A stretch of DNA of 34,519 nt, taken from Spirochaetota bacterium. GTDB taxonomy: Bacteria; Spirochaetota; JAHITG01; JAFGFC01. The notes beneath the pieces are model-generated. The model was not told the DNA's origin. It saw only the letters and a program-made list of their open reading frames with translations, and searched no databases. The DNA lies in contig JAFGFC010000022.1 of NCBI GenBank assembly GCA_016931325.1, forward strand, positions 1 through 34,519. Reading direction: 5' to 3'. A program made the position numbers and the translations under genes. This document shows, in pieces, positions 16,932 to 24,528 of the stretch. Within the stretch, counting starts at the first letter, position 1. Each line of letters begins with the position of its first letter.

Positions 16932-16960
16932 AAGATATAAAAAGTGGGGTAATTTGTCAA
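16932..16960 (-). promoter_or_regulatory. Sigma70-type promoter placing the glycosyltransferase mRNA start at its ATG
   Basis: Minus-strand TTGACA (16960-16955), 17-bp spacer, TATCTT (16937-16932), then 6 nt to the ATG at 16925. No Shine-Dalgarno is present, so a leaderless transcript is predicted. Confidence 0.65.
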
Positions 16961-16979
16961 GGGAGTTCGGAAAATTGGT

Positions 16980-17052
16980 GTTTTTAATGGAAAATTTCAA
17001 AGTTTTTCTCATTTCCGAAAAACTTTAAATTTTCCATATTATTATTAAAAAC
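16980..17052. repeat. Long imperfect inverted repeat between divergent genes
   Basis: The left arm GTTTTTAATGGAAAATTTCA... (16980-17008) pairs with 17017-17052. The arms match over ~28 positions, apart from one unmatched C and a ~7-nt insertion (TAATAAT-like) in the right arm; the loop is 8 nt. It lies between the glycosyltransferase and the MsbA-like gene, upstream of the glycosyltransferase promoter. It could act as a regulatory cruciform or RNA hairpin for the plus-strand gene. Confidence 0.7.
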
Positions 17053-17066
17053 CCAAGTGTCCTCAC
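17041..17066 (-). repeat. Sixth copy of the GYGARGATAC repeat
   Basis: On the minus strand GTGAGGACACTTGGGTTTTTAA matches GCGAAGATGCTTGGGTATTTGA (copy at 4633-4658), mostly with transitions. It overlaps the right arm of the inverted repeat at 16980-17052. Confidence 0.5.
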
Positions 17067-17085
17067 AACAGGAGGGGGGAAAGAA

Positions 17086-17142
17086 ATGATTGACTTTTAT
17101 GGTCATTTTATTAATATTGGTAGCAATTATGAATATCATTAG
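17086..17142 (+). CDS. Possible 18-codon leader peptide upstream of the MsbA-like gene
   Basis: ATG 17086 follows the best Shine-Dalgarno in this region (AGGAGGGGGG) at about 6-nt spacing and opens an 18-residue ORF (MIDFYGHFINIGSNYEYH) ending in TAG at 17142. It overlaps the likely ABC-transporter ATG (17129) by 14 nt in another frame, an arrangement suited to translational coupling. The alternative is that the Shine-Dalgarno serves the TTG at 17090 in the transporter frame and the mini-ORF is accidental. Confidence 0.4.
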   Translation: MIDFYGHFINIGSNYEYH

Positions 17143-18955
17143 AAGGATTAGTGGTTTTTACAAACCTTATATCGGCCGTATTATACTGGGGACAATATCC
17201 ATCATCCTCTTAACTCAATGTGATATCGTTAACACGGTAATAGTAAAAAAATTGATCGATATCTTTTCCGGCGTGGGGGAGCAGATCGTCAATAAAAGAG
17301 AAATGCAGTTCATCCTCAATGTTCCTGTTGTCAACTGGCAGTTGATTTTTCAGGGGAAAGAAAAGATCTTTTTGCTGGTGGTATATATAGGACTTTTTGC
17401 GCTCTTCAACATGATGGTAAAAGGGCTCTTTGTTTATGGTAAAGAGTACAGCATGAATTCGGTCAACAATAAGGTGATGAGGGATCTGAGGCAGAAACTT
17501 TATGAAAAGTTGCTCTACAGGCCTTTAGGGTTCTATGATGTTACCCAGACCGGTGATCTTATGGCCAAGGTCACCAATGATGTGAATATGCTTCAGGGGA
17601 CCCTTGAATCATTTATCTCGATCATCACCGATATCGTGCAGTCATTCTTTTTTGTAGGTATGATGTTCTATTATAACTGGCAGCTTTCCCTGTTCGTCCT
17701 GGGCATGTTCCCCATAACCGGGTATATTGTGAAACGCTTCAGCAAGCCCATCCGGAAGGCCTCACAAAAAATCGCCGAGAATATTTCCTATATTTCATCT
17801 TTTTTACAGGAAACACTGACAGGGATCAAAGTGATCAAGATCTTTACAAAAGAATCGTATGAGAATGACAGGTTCAGGAGCCTCACCCAGTCAACGTATG
17901 CAAGGAATATGAAAGCGGTCAAACTGATCGCTTACATGAAACCTATAAGCGAGCTTTTAAGCATTGTGGGAGTGATCGGGGTCATCTTTTTTGCGGGTTA
18001 TCAGATGATCACGGGGGGTATTACCCTGGGAGAGTTCGGCCGGTATATTGTTCTTGCCACGATGGCCTATAAACCTCTGAAAGGACTGGGGAATATCAAT
18101 GCCACCATGCAAAAGGCCATGGCTTCAGGGGACCGGATTTTTCATTTGATGGATCAGGAAACAGAAAAGCAGATAGAGAAAAAACATATAAAACAGACCA
18201 GGACACTGGATAAGGTCAAAGGTGATATAGAATTTAAAAGTTTATGGTTTGAATATAAAAAAGGGGTCCCTGTTTTAAGAAATGTGAGCATAAAAGTATC
18301 ATCCGGCAAGGTGATCGCCCTTGTCGGCCCTTCGGGAGGAGGGAAAACCACATTTGTGAATCTTATTCCAAGGTTTTATGAAATAAAAAAAGGATCCATC
18401 AGGATCGATAATGTGGATATCCGTGATATTTCCATTGACAATCTAAGAAGAAATATTGGAATGGTTCCCCAGGAGACTTTTCTTTTTTCCGGAACGGTTG
18501 AAGATAATATCGCCTATGGAAGAAAAGATGCTCCCGTTGAAAAGATCATGGAATCAGCCAGGCATGCCAATGCTCATGATTTTATAATAAAATTAAAAGA
18601 GGGGTATAAAACCCAGATAGGGGAGAGGGGGGTCCAGCTCTCAGGGGGACAAAAGCAGAGGATTTCCATCGCCCGGGCTCTTTTAAAGGATCCAAAAATA
18701 TTGATCCTGGACGAGGCCACATCGGCTCTGGATACCGAATCAGAGATCCTTGTGCAGAAAGCCCTTTCCTTTTTAATGAAAGGTCGAACGACTTTTATCA
18801 TAGCCCACAGACTCTCAACTGTTAGAAATGCTGATCAAATCATCGTGATCGATAAGGGACGGATAGCGCAACAGGGGAAGCATAAAACGCTGATTAAAAA
18901 TAAAAAAGGCCTGTATTATAAATTATGTAAAAGCCAGGAGATCATGAATCTCTAA
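17129..18955 (+). CDS. MsbA-like ABC exporter (fused membrane and ATPase domains)
   Basis: A half-transporter of 608 aa from the preferred start, normal for the MsbA/multidrug family, which flips lipid A-type lipids or drugs across the inner membrane. Six membrane helices span about residues 15-330. The ATPase domain has Walker A GPSGGGKTT (~400), Q-loop PQETFLFSG, signature LSGGQKQR (~505), Walker B ILILDEATSALD and H-loop IIAHRLSTV. All catalytic residues are present. The ORF track starts at TTG 17090, but homologues usually begin just before the first helix, as does MNIIRRISGFYKPY at ATG 17129. That ATG lacks its own Shine-Dalgarno and overlaps the leader ORF. It is divergent from the envelope operon. 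Substrate not determinable. Confidence 0.9.
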   Translation: MNIIRRISGFYKPYIGRIILGTISIILLTQCDIVNTVIVKKLIDIFSGVGEQIVNKREMQFILNVPVVNWQLIFQGKEKIFLLVVYIGLFALFNMMVKGLFVYGKEYSMNSVNNKVMRDLRQKLYEKLLYRPLGFYDVTQTGDLMAKVTNDVNMLQGTLESFISIITDIVQSFFFVGMMFYYNWQLSLFVLGMFPITGYIVKRFSKPIRKASQKIAENISYISSFLQETLTGIKVIKIFTKESYENDRFRSLTQSTYARNMKAVKLIAYMKPISELLSIVGVIGVIFFAGYQMITGGITLGEFGRYIVLATMAYKPLKGLGNINATMQKAMASGDRIFHLMDQETEKQIEKKHIKQTRTLDKVKGDIEFKSLWFEYKKGVPVLRNVSIKVSSGKVIALVGPSGGGKTTFVNLIPRFYEIKKGSIRIDNVDIRDISIDNLRRNIGMVPQETFLFSGTVEDNIAYGRKDAPVEKIMESARHANAHDFIIKLKEGYKTQIGERGVQLSGGQKQRISIARALLKDPKILILDEATSALDTESEILVQKALSFLMKGRTTFIIAHRLSTVRNADQIIVIDKGRIAQQGKHKTLIKNKKGLYYKLCKSQEIMNL

Positions 18956-18956
18956 T

Positions 18957-19099
18957 AAATCCTAAATTCTAAACTCTAAATTCGAAACAATATCAAAATA
19001 CAAAATTCAAATTCTCCAAAATCTTTTTTTCTTCGTTTTGATATTTGAATTTAAAATATTAGAATTTGTTTAGGATTTAGTATTTAGGATTTAGAATTT
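18957..19099. repeat. AT-rich TAAATTCTAAA palindromic repeat between convergent genes
   Basis: The 18957-18983 arm (AAATCCTAAATTCTAAACTC...) and the 19062-19099 arm (GAATTTGTTTAGGATTTAG...) are imperfect inverted repeats of repeated CTAAATY words. Inner pairs are AAATTCAAAT (19003-19012) with ATTTGAATTT (19043-19052) or, alternatively, ATATCAAAA (18990-18998) with TTTTGATAT (19036-19044). It fills the ~165-bp gap between the convergent MsbA-like and tail-anchored genes and may work as a bidirectional terminator. From memory, similar strings are frequent intergenic repeats in uncultured bacteria. Confidence 0.6.
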
Positions 19100-19120
19100 A
19101 ACAGATTGATTGATAAAAAA

Positions 19121-20149
19121 TTAGAGGATACCTGATAAAAATAAATAGAAGATCAATATAGCCAGAATAAATGTGATGGCTCCCACCACCCAGATAAAAT
19201 AATCTTTTGTTTTTGCCACTTTGGGAGGCTTAATAGACAATGAGGATTCAGCAGACGTGGAGACAGCCCCCTTGGATGTGACGGCGGCCGCAGGGGCTTC
19301 CTGAGTTGCTTCATATTGTTTTATTTTTACACGTTCGGCTTCAATAGCCCGGGCATAGATACCAGGACCAATCTCGGCTATGATCTGATATTCACCCAGA
19401 GCATTGAGGAACACTTCTTTAATAAGACCTTTAACAGGTTTAACGACTCCTTCTGTTGATCGGGCATTTAAAAGATCGATAAAATAGTTGCCCCGTTCCG
19501 TAGTGGAACTCAGCTTCATCATGATTTGATCCCCGGTTTTGGCCTCATCGATCGGGATGCCGCTCACCGGAGCCAGAACAAGAGAAGAATCCAGCATAAC
19601 CGCTCCCTCCTCGACTTTAAAGCGTTCCGCTTCAGCCGCATGGATCTCTGCTCTTTTCTGGGCTTCTTTTTCTTCTTTTTCCTTTCTGGCCCGTTCATCT
19701 TTGACATTAAGGATATCCTGATGGGTTATTTTTTCAATTTGAAATTCAACGGTAACGACTTTGTCCAACAGCCCTTTACTGATAATATTTTCAAAGGTAT
19801 GGTTTAGCTTATTCTGCTCATTGCCTTCTATCGCATAGATGAATTCTTCCACAGAATCCCGCTTGATCGTGTTAGCCAGAAGAAGTTGAAGGTCATGTGA
19901 AATATTCTGAGATACTTCACCTTTCCATTTTAATTGAGATATCGTTTCTTCAAATTCACCCCAGGGCAGGTCTGTCCTGCATTCAAAGATACTTGAAAAG
20001 TGTGAAGCCGCTACAAGAATATTATCCAGTGATTTCAACGGCACGGAGATAAACATAATAAAAAGCCCATAGGTATTACTGTTTGTGCCATGAAATCTTC
20101 CCTTGATCACATAATAGGCATCTGTATTTCTAGTTTGATCTTCAGGCAT
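19121..20149 (-). CDS. Unknown tail-anchored membrane protein (342 aa)
   Basis: Not recognised. There is no signal peptide. Residues 1 to ~150 form a mixed globular region. Residues ~155-190 are a charged helix (KDERARKEKEEKEAQKRAEI) likely to be coiled coil. A second beta-rich region follows (~195-270, VLAPVSGIPIDEAKTGDQIM...). An Ala/Ser/Thr linker then leads to one hydrophobic helix at the very C-terminus (FIWVVGAITFILAILIFYLFL). This is a tail-anchored layout with a large cytoplasmic part. ATG 20149 has AAGGA at 7-nt spacing and a promoter upstream. It appears monocistronic between convergent MsbA-like and same-strand rsmA genes. Confidence 0.75.
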   Translation of the reverse strand: MPEDQTRNTDAYYVIKGRFHGTNSNTYGLFIMFISVPLKSLDNILVAASHFSSIFECRTDLPWGEFEETISQLKWKGEVSQNISHDLQLLLANTIKRDSVEEFIYAIEGNEQNKLNHTFENIISKGLLDKVVTVEFQIEKITHQDILNVKDERARKEKEEKEAQKRAEIHAAEAERFKVEEGAVMLDSSLVLAPVSGIPIDEAKTGDQIMMKLSSTTERGNYFIDLLNARSTEGVVKPVKGLIKEVFLNALGEYQIIAEIGPGIYARAIEAERVKIKQYEATQEAPAAAVTSKGAVSTSAESSLSIKPPKVAKTKDYFIWVVGAITFILAILIFYLFLSGIL

Positions 20150-20169
20150 GTCATTTCCTTCGTCTTAAA

Positions 20170-20195
20170 ATTATAATATTACCTGATAGAGTCAA
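20170..20195 (-). promoter_or_regulatory. Candidate promoter of the tail-anchored gene
   Basis: Minus strand TTGACT (20195-20190) and TATAAT (20175-20170) with a short 14-bp spacer; TAATTT three bases further gives a more normal spacing. Located 20-45 bp before the start codon. Confidence 0.45.
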
Positions 20196-20217
20196 GTACT
20201 TTTTAATAATATCGGAA

Positions 20218-21114
20218 TCAGGAAGTTAAAAATGAAATTTCTTTAAAAAGAAAGATTATTTTATGCAGGGGTATTTGTTCAATACGATGGGAAGGGTCAA
20301 TTTGTGATGCTCGAATGAATGACACTATCTTTTCCTCAGGCATCTTGAACCTTTGGCTCAATTGTAAAAGAGCGCTGTTTATCTTTTTGCGGCGGGCATG
20401 AAAGAGGATCTGCAGGAAATCTTTTAATACATCCTTTTGGTCATGAGGGATAAGAGATGGTGAGAGAGGTGTCAGCTTTAAGAACAGAGAATCGACCTGT
20501 GGTACGGGGAAAAAAGATCCTTTTTTTACGGAAAATAGCCTTGTGACCCGGAAGAACGAAGATACCATAATGGTAAAACGGGAGTAGTCCTTACTTCCCG
20601 GTATGGCTATGATCCTTCTGTAAAGCACATCCGGAACCATAATAAACATAGTATGGAACGAAGAAGTATAATCGATCAATTTTACTATGATCTGTGAAGC
20701 TATATTGTAGGGAAGATTAGAAAAGAATTTGTACTGTATTTTCTTTTCCAGATAGGGCCCAAGGTCGATCTTTAAAAAGTTGGCATGAAGGAGGTTAACC
20801 CGGGGCAGGTCGATATATTTTTCAAGCAGAGAACAAAGGCCTTTGTCTATTTCGATTAAAAGAGCCGATTGAATGAGGGGGAGATAAAAAACAGGCATCG
20901 TGCCGATTCCGGGCCCTACCTCTACCAGGTGATCATTTTCACGCAGATCCATAATTTTTATTATTTTAAGAATGATATTCCTGTCATGCAGAAAATTTTG
21001 TCCCAGAGATTTTTTAAGCGCCAGAGAATGGTCTTTTAGAAAGTGTCTCAATTGAACCGGAGAGGTGATAATGTCACAGAGAGGTTTCAACCTCCCATCT
21101 TCTTTCTCTTTCAT
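20218..21114 (-). CDS. rsmA: 16S rRNA (adenine1518-N6/adenine1519-N6)-dimethyltransferase RsmA
   Basis: RsmA (KsgA) dimethylates two adjacent adenines in helix 45 of 16S rRNA during small-subunit maturation, using S-adenosylmethionine. The family motifs are present in order: KSLGQNFL, the SAM-binding VEVGPGIGTM, LIEIDKGL, the catalytic SNLPYNI, and SFFPVPQVDS. The track gives a start at 21138, but ATG 21114 is preferred because AGGA lies at suitable spacing; 21138 has none. Length is then 298 aa, somewhat longer than usual, with ~30 extra N-terminal residues before the first motif. It overlaps the comEC stop by 41 nt and is last of a fabZ-comEC-rsmA unit. Confidence 0.95.
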   Translation of the reverse strand: MKEKEDGRLKPLCDIITSPVQLRHFLKDHSLALKKSLGQNFLHDRNIILKIIKIMDLRENDHLVEVGPGIGTMPVFYLPLIQSALLIEIDKGLCSLLEKYIDLPRVNLLHANFLKIDLGPYLEKKIQYKFFSNLPYNIASQIIVKLIDYTSSFHTMFIMVPDVLYRRIIAIPGSKDYSRFTIMVSSFFRVTRLFSVKKGSFFPVPQVDSLFLKLTPLSPSLIPHDQKDVLKDFLQILFHARRKKINSALLQLSQRFKMPEEKIVSFIRASQIDPSHRIEQIPLHKIIFLFKEISFLTS

Positions 21115-23425
21115 AGATCCTGCACGCTCCTTTTTCATCAGTATAGATCATTTCTGCATTGTAATCCCGCGCTAATTGGTTTAAAACTTCACGGCTTTCC
21201 TTCTCGTGAGCCGGATAACGGCTGGTAACAATAATGGTCCTGGGTCTGATGCTTTCCAGAAGGCGATATAAAGAATAATCCTTATGGTTAAATTCACTTA
21301 ATACAAGTATATCTGATCTCAGTTTATTAGATTGGCTGCGGTGAAGATCTTTCACGGCCCTTCTCTCAATAGGGCTGATAAAAATTATACTTTTTCCATC
21401 TTTATTTAATTTAATCACCATAGAGTTATTTTTTATATTGACACTATCTTTTACTTTATATGAAGCCACGGGCTGGAAAAGACCCCTTGGGGGATTGAGT
21501 ATCTCTAATTCTATATTATCAACCTGAAATTTATCTCCCCGGCTGGCAATGTTGTACGGTATATTTTTGTCAGTGATCAGTTCAAGCAGCCTGTGATAAT
21601 TGTACACGGGGGAAATTTTACCTGTATCAATAAAAGAGCCTGTTTTAAAATTTTTAATAATATCCAGCAAACCCTCCATCCTTTCGTTCAGGGGGCTGGT
21701 AAGGAATATATAATGTAAAATACGGTTGTTCCTTTTTTTAAGAAAAGGGATAATATGCCGTCTGGCATCTGTGCTTGATCCGCCATCTATCAGGATATAT
21801 CTTTTTTCCCCAGTACAGATAACGATGGATTTGCCTGATGTGGGAAAGATATATATTCCCAGAGGGGTCTGGGGATGATCATGGTTGGTAAAAGAAGCGC
21901 AGAGTACGATAAGAATAAAGAGGGAAAGAATCAGGGCTGTTTTCCAGGTCGTTTGACTTTTCGTGATGGTCAGAAGAATTAATCTTTTATGAAAGATAAT
22001 AACGACAAGTAAAAAATAAAACAAGAAAAATTCCATCCGTATGTAAAATGAGAGAGGTTTAATAAAATGGAATTGCTCAAGGCCATAGGTCATCAGGGCG
22101 ATCAATAGATTGTTAATGGAGCCTAAAACGGCAGAGAAAAAACCCATCAGATGAAAGAAAATGTATCCTGCAATAGCCAGAGCCAGTATAAGGGTCATGG
22201 AGGGTATGGCGATCATATTGGCCAGGACCGCAGAGTACGCAAACATTTTAAAATGAAACAGTAATAAGGGAAAAATAAGGATCTGCGCCGCTATACTGGC
22301 TGAAATAAGCTTTAAAAAATACCGCACCACTTTAACAGAGTATAATCTTGATTTTTTAAATATATTTTCAATGCAGGGGGTAAAGATAATAATACCGGCC
22401 GTGGCCAGAAAGGATAATTGAAACGATAGGCTTTTTAAGGATTGGGGATCCAAAAGAAGAATAAAAAAAGCCGCTAAAAAAAGCGAATTCAGATAGTTCC
22501 TGTCACGGTCGAAAAATAGACAGACCAGCATAGAAAAGAACATGACCGTAGACCTGATGGCGGGGACCCTGTATCCTATAATATGATTATAGATGATCAA
22601 TAAGAGAAGAATAATGATCAACCTGATCTTATCCGGTATAGCAAAGAATCCTGTGATGGAAAGAAGGATAAGTGTGATTATCCCGACATGCAGACCGGAA
22701 ATAGCCAGGATGTGGATCGTCCCGGTTTTAATGAAAATGTCTTTTAAAGGTGCCGGGATATTCGTTCTGTCCCCGAGCAGAGAAGCCTTGATAAAAGATT
22801 TTTGCACAGGCATATAATATTTATCTAAATACCGGGCTATGTCTTTCCTGAGAAAAATACCCCATTTTATAAGAAAATTCGAGGACGGTTCATGTCTTAC
22901 GATCTGGCTTTTTCTGTTGATAAAAAGGATCCCGGCAAGATCAGACCTTTTAAAGGTCTGATCTGGTTCTGTAAAATTATGCGTTTTAAAGGGATGCAAA
23001 GTCCCTTTAACCGTTAAACGATCCCCCCATTTCAAGTGATCTATTCTTGCAAAGACCTTTATCTTTAAACTTGTACGGATCCTGCCCAGCCGGGACACAA
23101 AGGCTTCAAAATGGTGATATTTGCTTTTGCCTTTAACAGGATGGGTCAAGACCTTTAATTCGAATAATACTTTTTTATTATAATAAGGGGACAGGGTAGA
23201 AGAAGGAATATTTTTAAAAGAATAAAAACCAATAACCATCCCTGAAATGAAAGGAATGATCGCAAACCAGATCCGATTTATCCGTAATAACAAACCAGGC
23301 GTGACGGATAAAACAACAATAATGAAACAAAAAAACAAGGGAGGATTAAAACAAATGATTAACAATAATCCTGCTATATATGATAGGGTGCTGATAATAG
23401 GGTATGTATATTTAATAGGTTTCAA
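21074..23425 (-). CDS. comEC: ComEC/Rec2-family DNA-uptake channel with degenerate beta-lactamase-like domain
   Basis: ComEC forms the inner-membrane channel for single-stranded DNA during natural transformation. The 783-residue protein shows N-terminal helices, an OB-like segment (~70-170; KVFARIDHLKWGDRLTVKGT), the competence domain with the signature HILAISGLHVGI, then many membrane helices up to ~500. The C-terminal domain (~525-770) begins as in homologues (RYILIDGGSS). However, the usual metal-binding T-H-x-x-x-DH motif is LTSPLNERMEG, and the later TGD and HHGS motifs read FISPIE and SEFNHKD. The metallo-beta-lactamase-like part therefore looks catalytically dead. The start is TTG: a stop codon lies just upstream in frame and no Met follows for ~60 residues. 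There are 23 bp to fabZ. Confidence 0.9.
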   Translation of the reverse strand: MKPIKYTYPIISTLSYIAGLLLIICFNPPLFFCFIIVVLSVTPGLLLRINRIWFAIIPFISGMVIGFYSFKNIPSSTLSPYYNKKVLFELKVLTHPVKGKSKYHHFEAFVSRLGRIRTSLKIKVFARIDHLKWGDRLTVKGTLHPFKTHNFTEPDQTFKRSDLAGILFINRKSQIVRHEPSSNFLIKWGIFLRKDIARYLDKYYMPVQKSFIKASLLGDRTNIPAPLKDIFIKTGTIHILAISGLHVGIITLILLSITGFFAIPDKIRLIIILLLLIIYNHIIGYRVPAIRSTVMFFSMLVCLFFDRDRNYLNSLFLAAFFILLLDPQSLKSLSFQLSFLATAGIIIFTPCIENIFKKSRLYSVKVVRYFLKLISASIAAQILIFPLLLFHFKMFAYSAVLANMIAIPSMTLILALAIAGYIFFHLMGFFSAVLGSINNLLIALMTYGLEQFHFIKPLSFYIRMEFFLFYFLLVVIIFHKRLILLTITKSQTTWKTALILSLFILIVLCASFTNHDHPQTPLGIYIFPTSGKSIVICTGEKRYILIDGGSSTDARRHIIPFLKKRNNRILHYIFLTSPLNERMEGLLDIIKNFKTGSFIDTGKISPVYNYHRLLELITDKNIPYNIASRGDKFQVDNIELEILNPPRGLFQPVASYKVKDSVNIKNNSMVIKLNKDGKSIIFISPIERRAVKDLHRSQSNKLRSDILVLSEFNHKDYSLYRLLESIRPRTIIVTSRYPAHEKESREVLNQLARDYNAEMIYTDEKGACRIYERERRWEVETSL

Positions 23426-23448
23426 ACTTCAGGATCATTCAAAAAGGA

Positions 23449-23886
23449 TTATTTTTTCAGCATGGCTGTAAGAAGGGCTTCTGCAACCAGCTTGTCATTA
23501 ACAAAGGCTTTTCCTTCATATTGAGCAATTTTGCTACCCGGCCTGAGAAGTGTCACTTCCAGCTTTAGCTGATCACCAGGAAGAACAGGACTTCGGAATT
23601 TTGCTTTATCAATTCCCATGAAAAAAATAGCCCCGTCTTTTTCTTTATCATCCATAGTAGTTAAGGAGAGTATACCACCCGCCTGGGCCATCGCTTCTAA
23701 TATCAGAACTCCGGGCATGACAGGTTGCCCGGGAAAATGCCCCTGGAAAAAAGGTTCATTGAACGTTACATTTTTAATAGCTATAATACGCTTATCCGGC
23801 TCTATCTCCAATACTTTATCTACCAGAAGAAAAGGATATCTATGAGGTAAAAGGCTCATTATCTTTTGAATATCAATTGGTTCCAT
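23449..23886 (-). CDS. fabZ: 3-hydroxyacyl-[acyl-carrier-protein] dehydratase FabZ
   Basis: FabZ removes water from 3-hydroxyacyl-ACP in type II fatty acid synthesis. The 145-residue hot-dog fold is of normal length. LPHRYPFLLVD precedes the active site, where His50 (FFQGHFPGQPVMPG) and Glu64 (LILEAMAQAGG) are the catalytic pair. A strong GAGGAGG precedes the ATG, and a TTGACA-N16-TAAATT promoter lies ~37-64 bp upstream. It heads a unit with comEC and rsmA; the functional link to those genes is not obvious. Confidence 0.97.
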   Translation of the reverse strand: MEPIDIQKIMSLLPHRYPFLLVDKVLEIEPDKRIIAIKNVTFNEPFFQGHFPGQPVMPGVLILEAMAQAGGILSLTTMDDKEKDGAIFFMGIDKAKFRSPVLPGDQLKLEVTLLRPGSKIAQYEGKAFVNDKLVAEALLTAMLKK

Positions 23887-23922
23887 GAGAAACCTCCTCG
23901 CTTCACATAAATGTTGAATTGT

Positions 23923-23950
23923 AATTTATTATTTTGTATTATAATGTCAA
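23923..23950 (-). promoter_or_regulatory. Sigma70-type promoter for fabZ-comEC-rsmA
   Basis: Minus strand TTGACA (23950-23945), 16-bp spacer, TAAATT (23928-23923). Predicted leader of ~30 nt with GAGGAGG before the fabZ ATG. Confidence 0.65.
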
Positions 23951-23991
23951 CCTTTTTTGCGACCCTGTTAATATTTTTGTAGCCGCCCTTA

Positions 23992-24081
23992 GAAATTGTC
24001 CTTGACAATTTCAAGGATTTTGTCCCGGAAAATCATTGATTTTCACGGGAAGCCTTCAGGGCCTGTAAGGGCCCTTTGGGC
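23992..24081. repeat. Hairpin array downstream of ssb
   Basis: Three hairpins follow the ssb gene. GAAATTGTC-CTT-GACAATTTC (23992-24012) is a perfect 9-bp stem. TCCCG/AAAATCA pairs with TGATTTT/CGGGA at 24023-24050 with small bulges. GCCC-TTT-GGGC lies at 24071-24081, overlapping AAGGGCCCTT (24067-24076). They may protect or end the ssb transcript; no T-run typical of an intrinsic terminator follows on the minus strand. Confidence 0.65.
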
Positions 24082-24106
24082 TCGGGAGATTGGATGTAAG
24101 ACAATA

Positions 24107-24457
24107 TCACACCTCGGCCTTTTTCTTCCCTTTCCCGTTCCCTCCTCCAAGGAACTGCAATTGGCTGGCCACGATCTCGACTATCATGATCCTGTCCCCG
24201 GCCGGAGAATCAAAGGCATACTGTTTTAAACGGCCGCATACAGCTATCAATTTGCCTTTCTTAAGATATTCCCTGGTATTTTCTGCCAGTTTTCCCCATA
24301 ATCTTACTTTGAAAAAATTGGTCTCTTCCTTGTCTTCTTTAGAGACCGAGTGATTGGCCAGAGTGATCGAAAGATGTGATTTGCCTTTGGCTGAGGTTTT
24401 TAATTCAGCTTCGTTCACAATACGACCGATCAGAGTAATAACATTCAATTCATTCAT
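24107..24457 (-). CDS. ssb: Single-stranded DNA-binding protein SSB, lacking the acidic tip
   Basis: SSB coats single-stranded DNA in replication and repair through an OB fold. NELNVITLIGRIVNEAEL, FFKVRLWGKLAENTREYLKKGKLIAVCGRL and IMIVEIVASQLQFLGGG are the characteristic strands in the expected order. At 116 aa the protein stops right after the OB fold with GNGKGKKKAEV. It therefore lacks the flexible tail ending in DDDIPF-like acidic residues that recruits partner proteins. This may be a second, short SSB paralogue rather than the replicative one. ATG 24457 has an AAGGAGG Shine-Dalgarno. No ribosomal-protein genes (rpsF/rpsR) adjoin it. Confidence 0.92.
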   Translation of the reverse strand: MNELNVITLIGRIVNEAELKTSAKGKSHLSITLANHSVSKEDKEETNFFKVRLWGKLAENTREYLKKGKLIAVCGRLKQYAFDSPAGDRIMIVEIVASQLQFLGGGNGKGKKKAEV

Positions 24458-24528
24458 TTTTTACCTCCTTTTCTATTTTATATACAAATAAAGACAGCCA
24501 AAATTCCACAAAATTAGTAAACTATTAC

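Noticed and set aside
16926-17012. N-terminal 29-residue extension of the glycosyltransferase
   Set aside because: It encodes the arm of the inverted repeat and lies upstream of a good promoter; the conserved fold starts at 16925.
17090-17128. A frameshift joining the ATG 17086 frame to the MsbA-like frame
   Set aside because: The transporter is complete from ATG 17129 and family members begin near there, so a frameshift is not needed.
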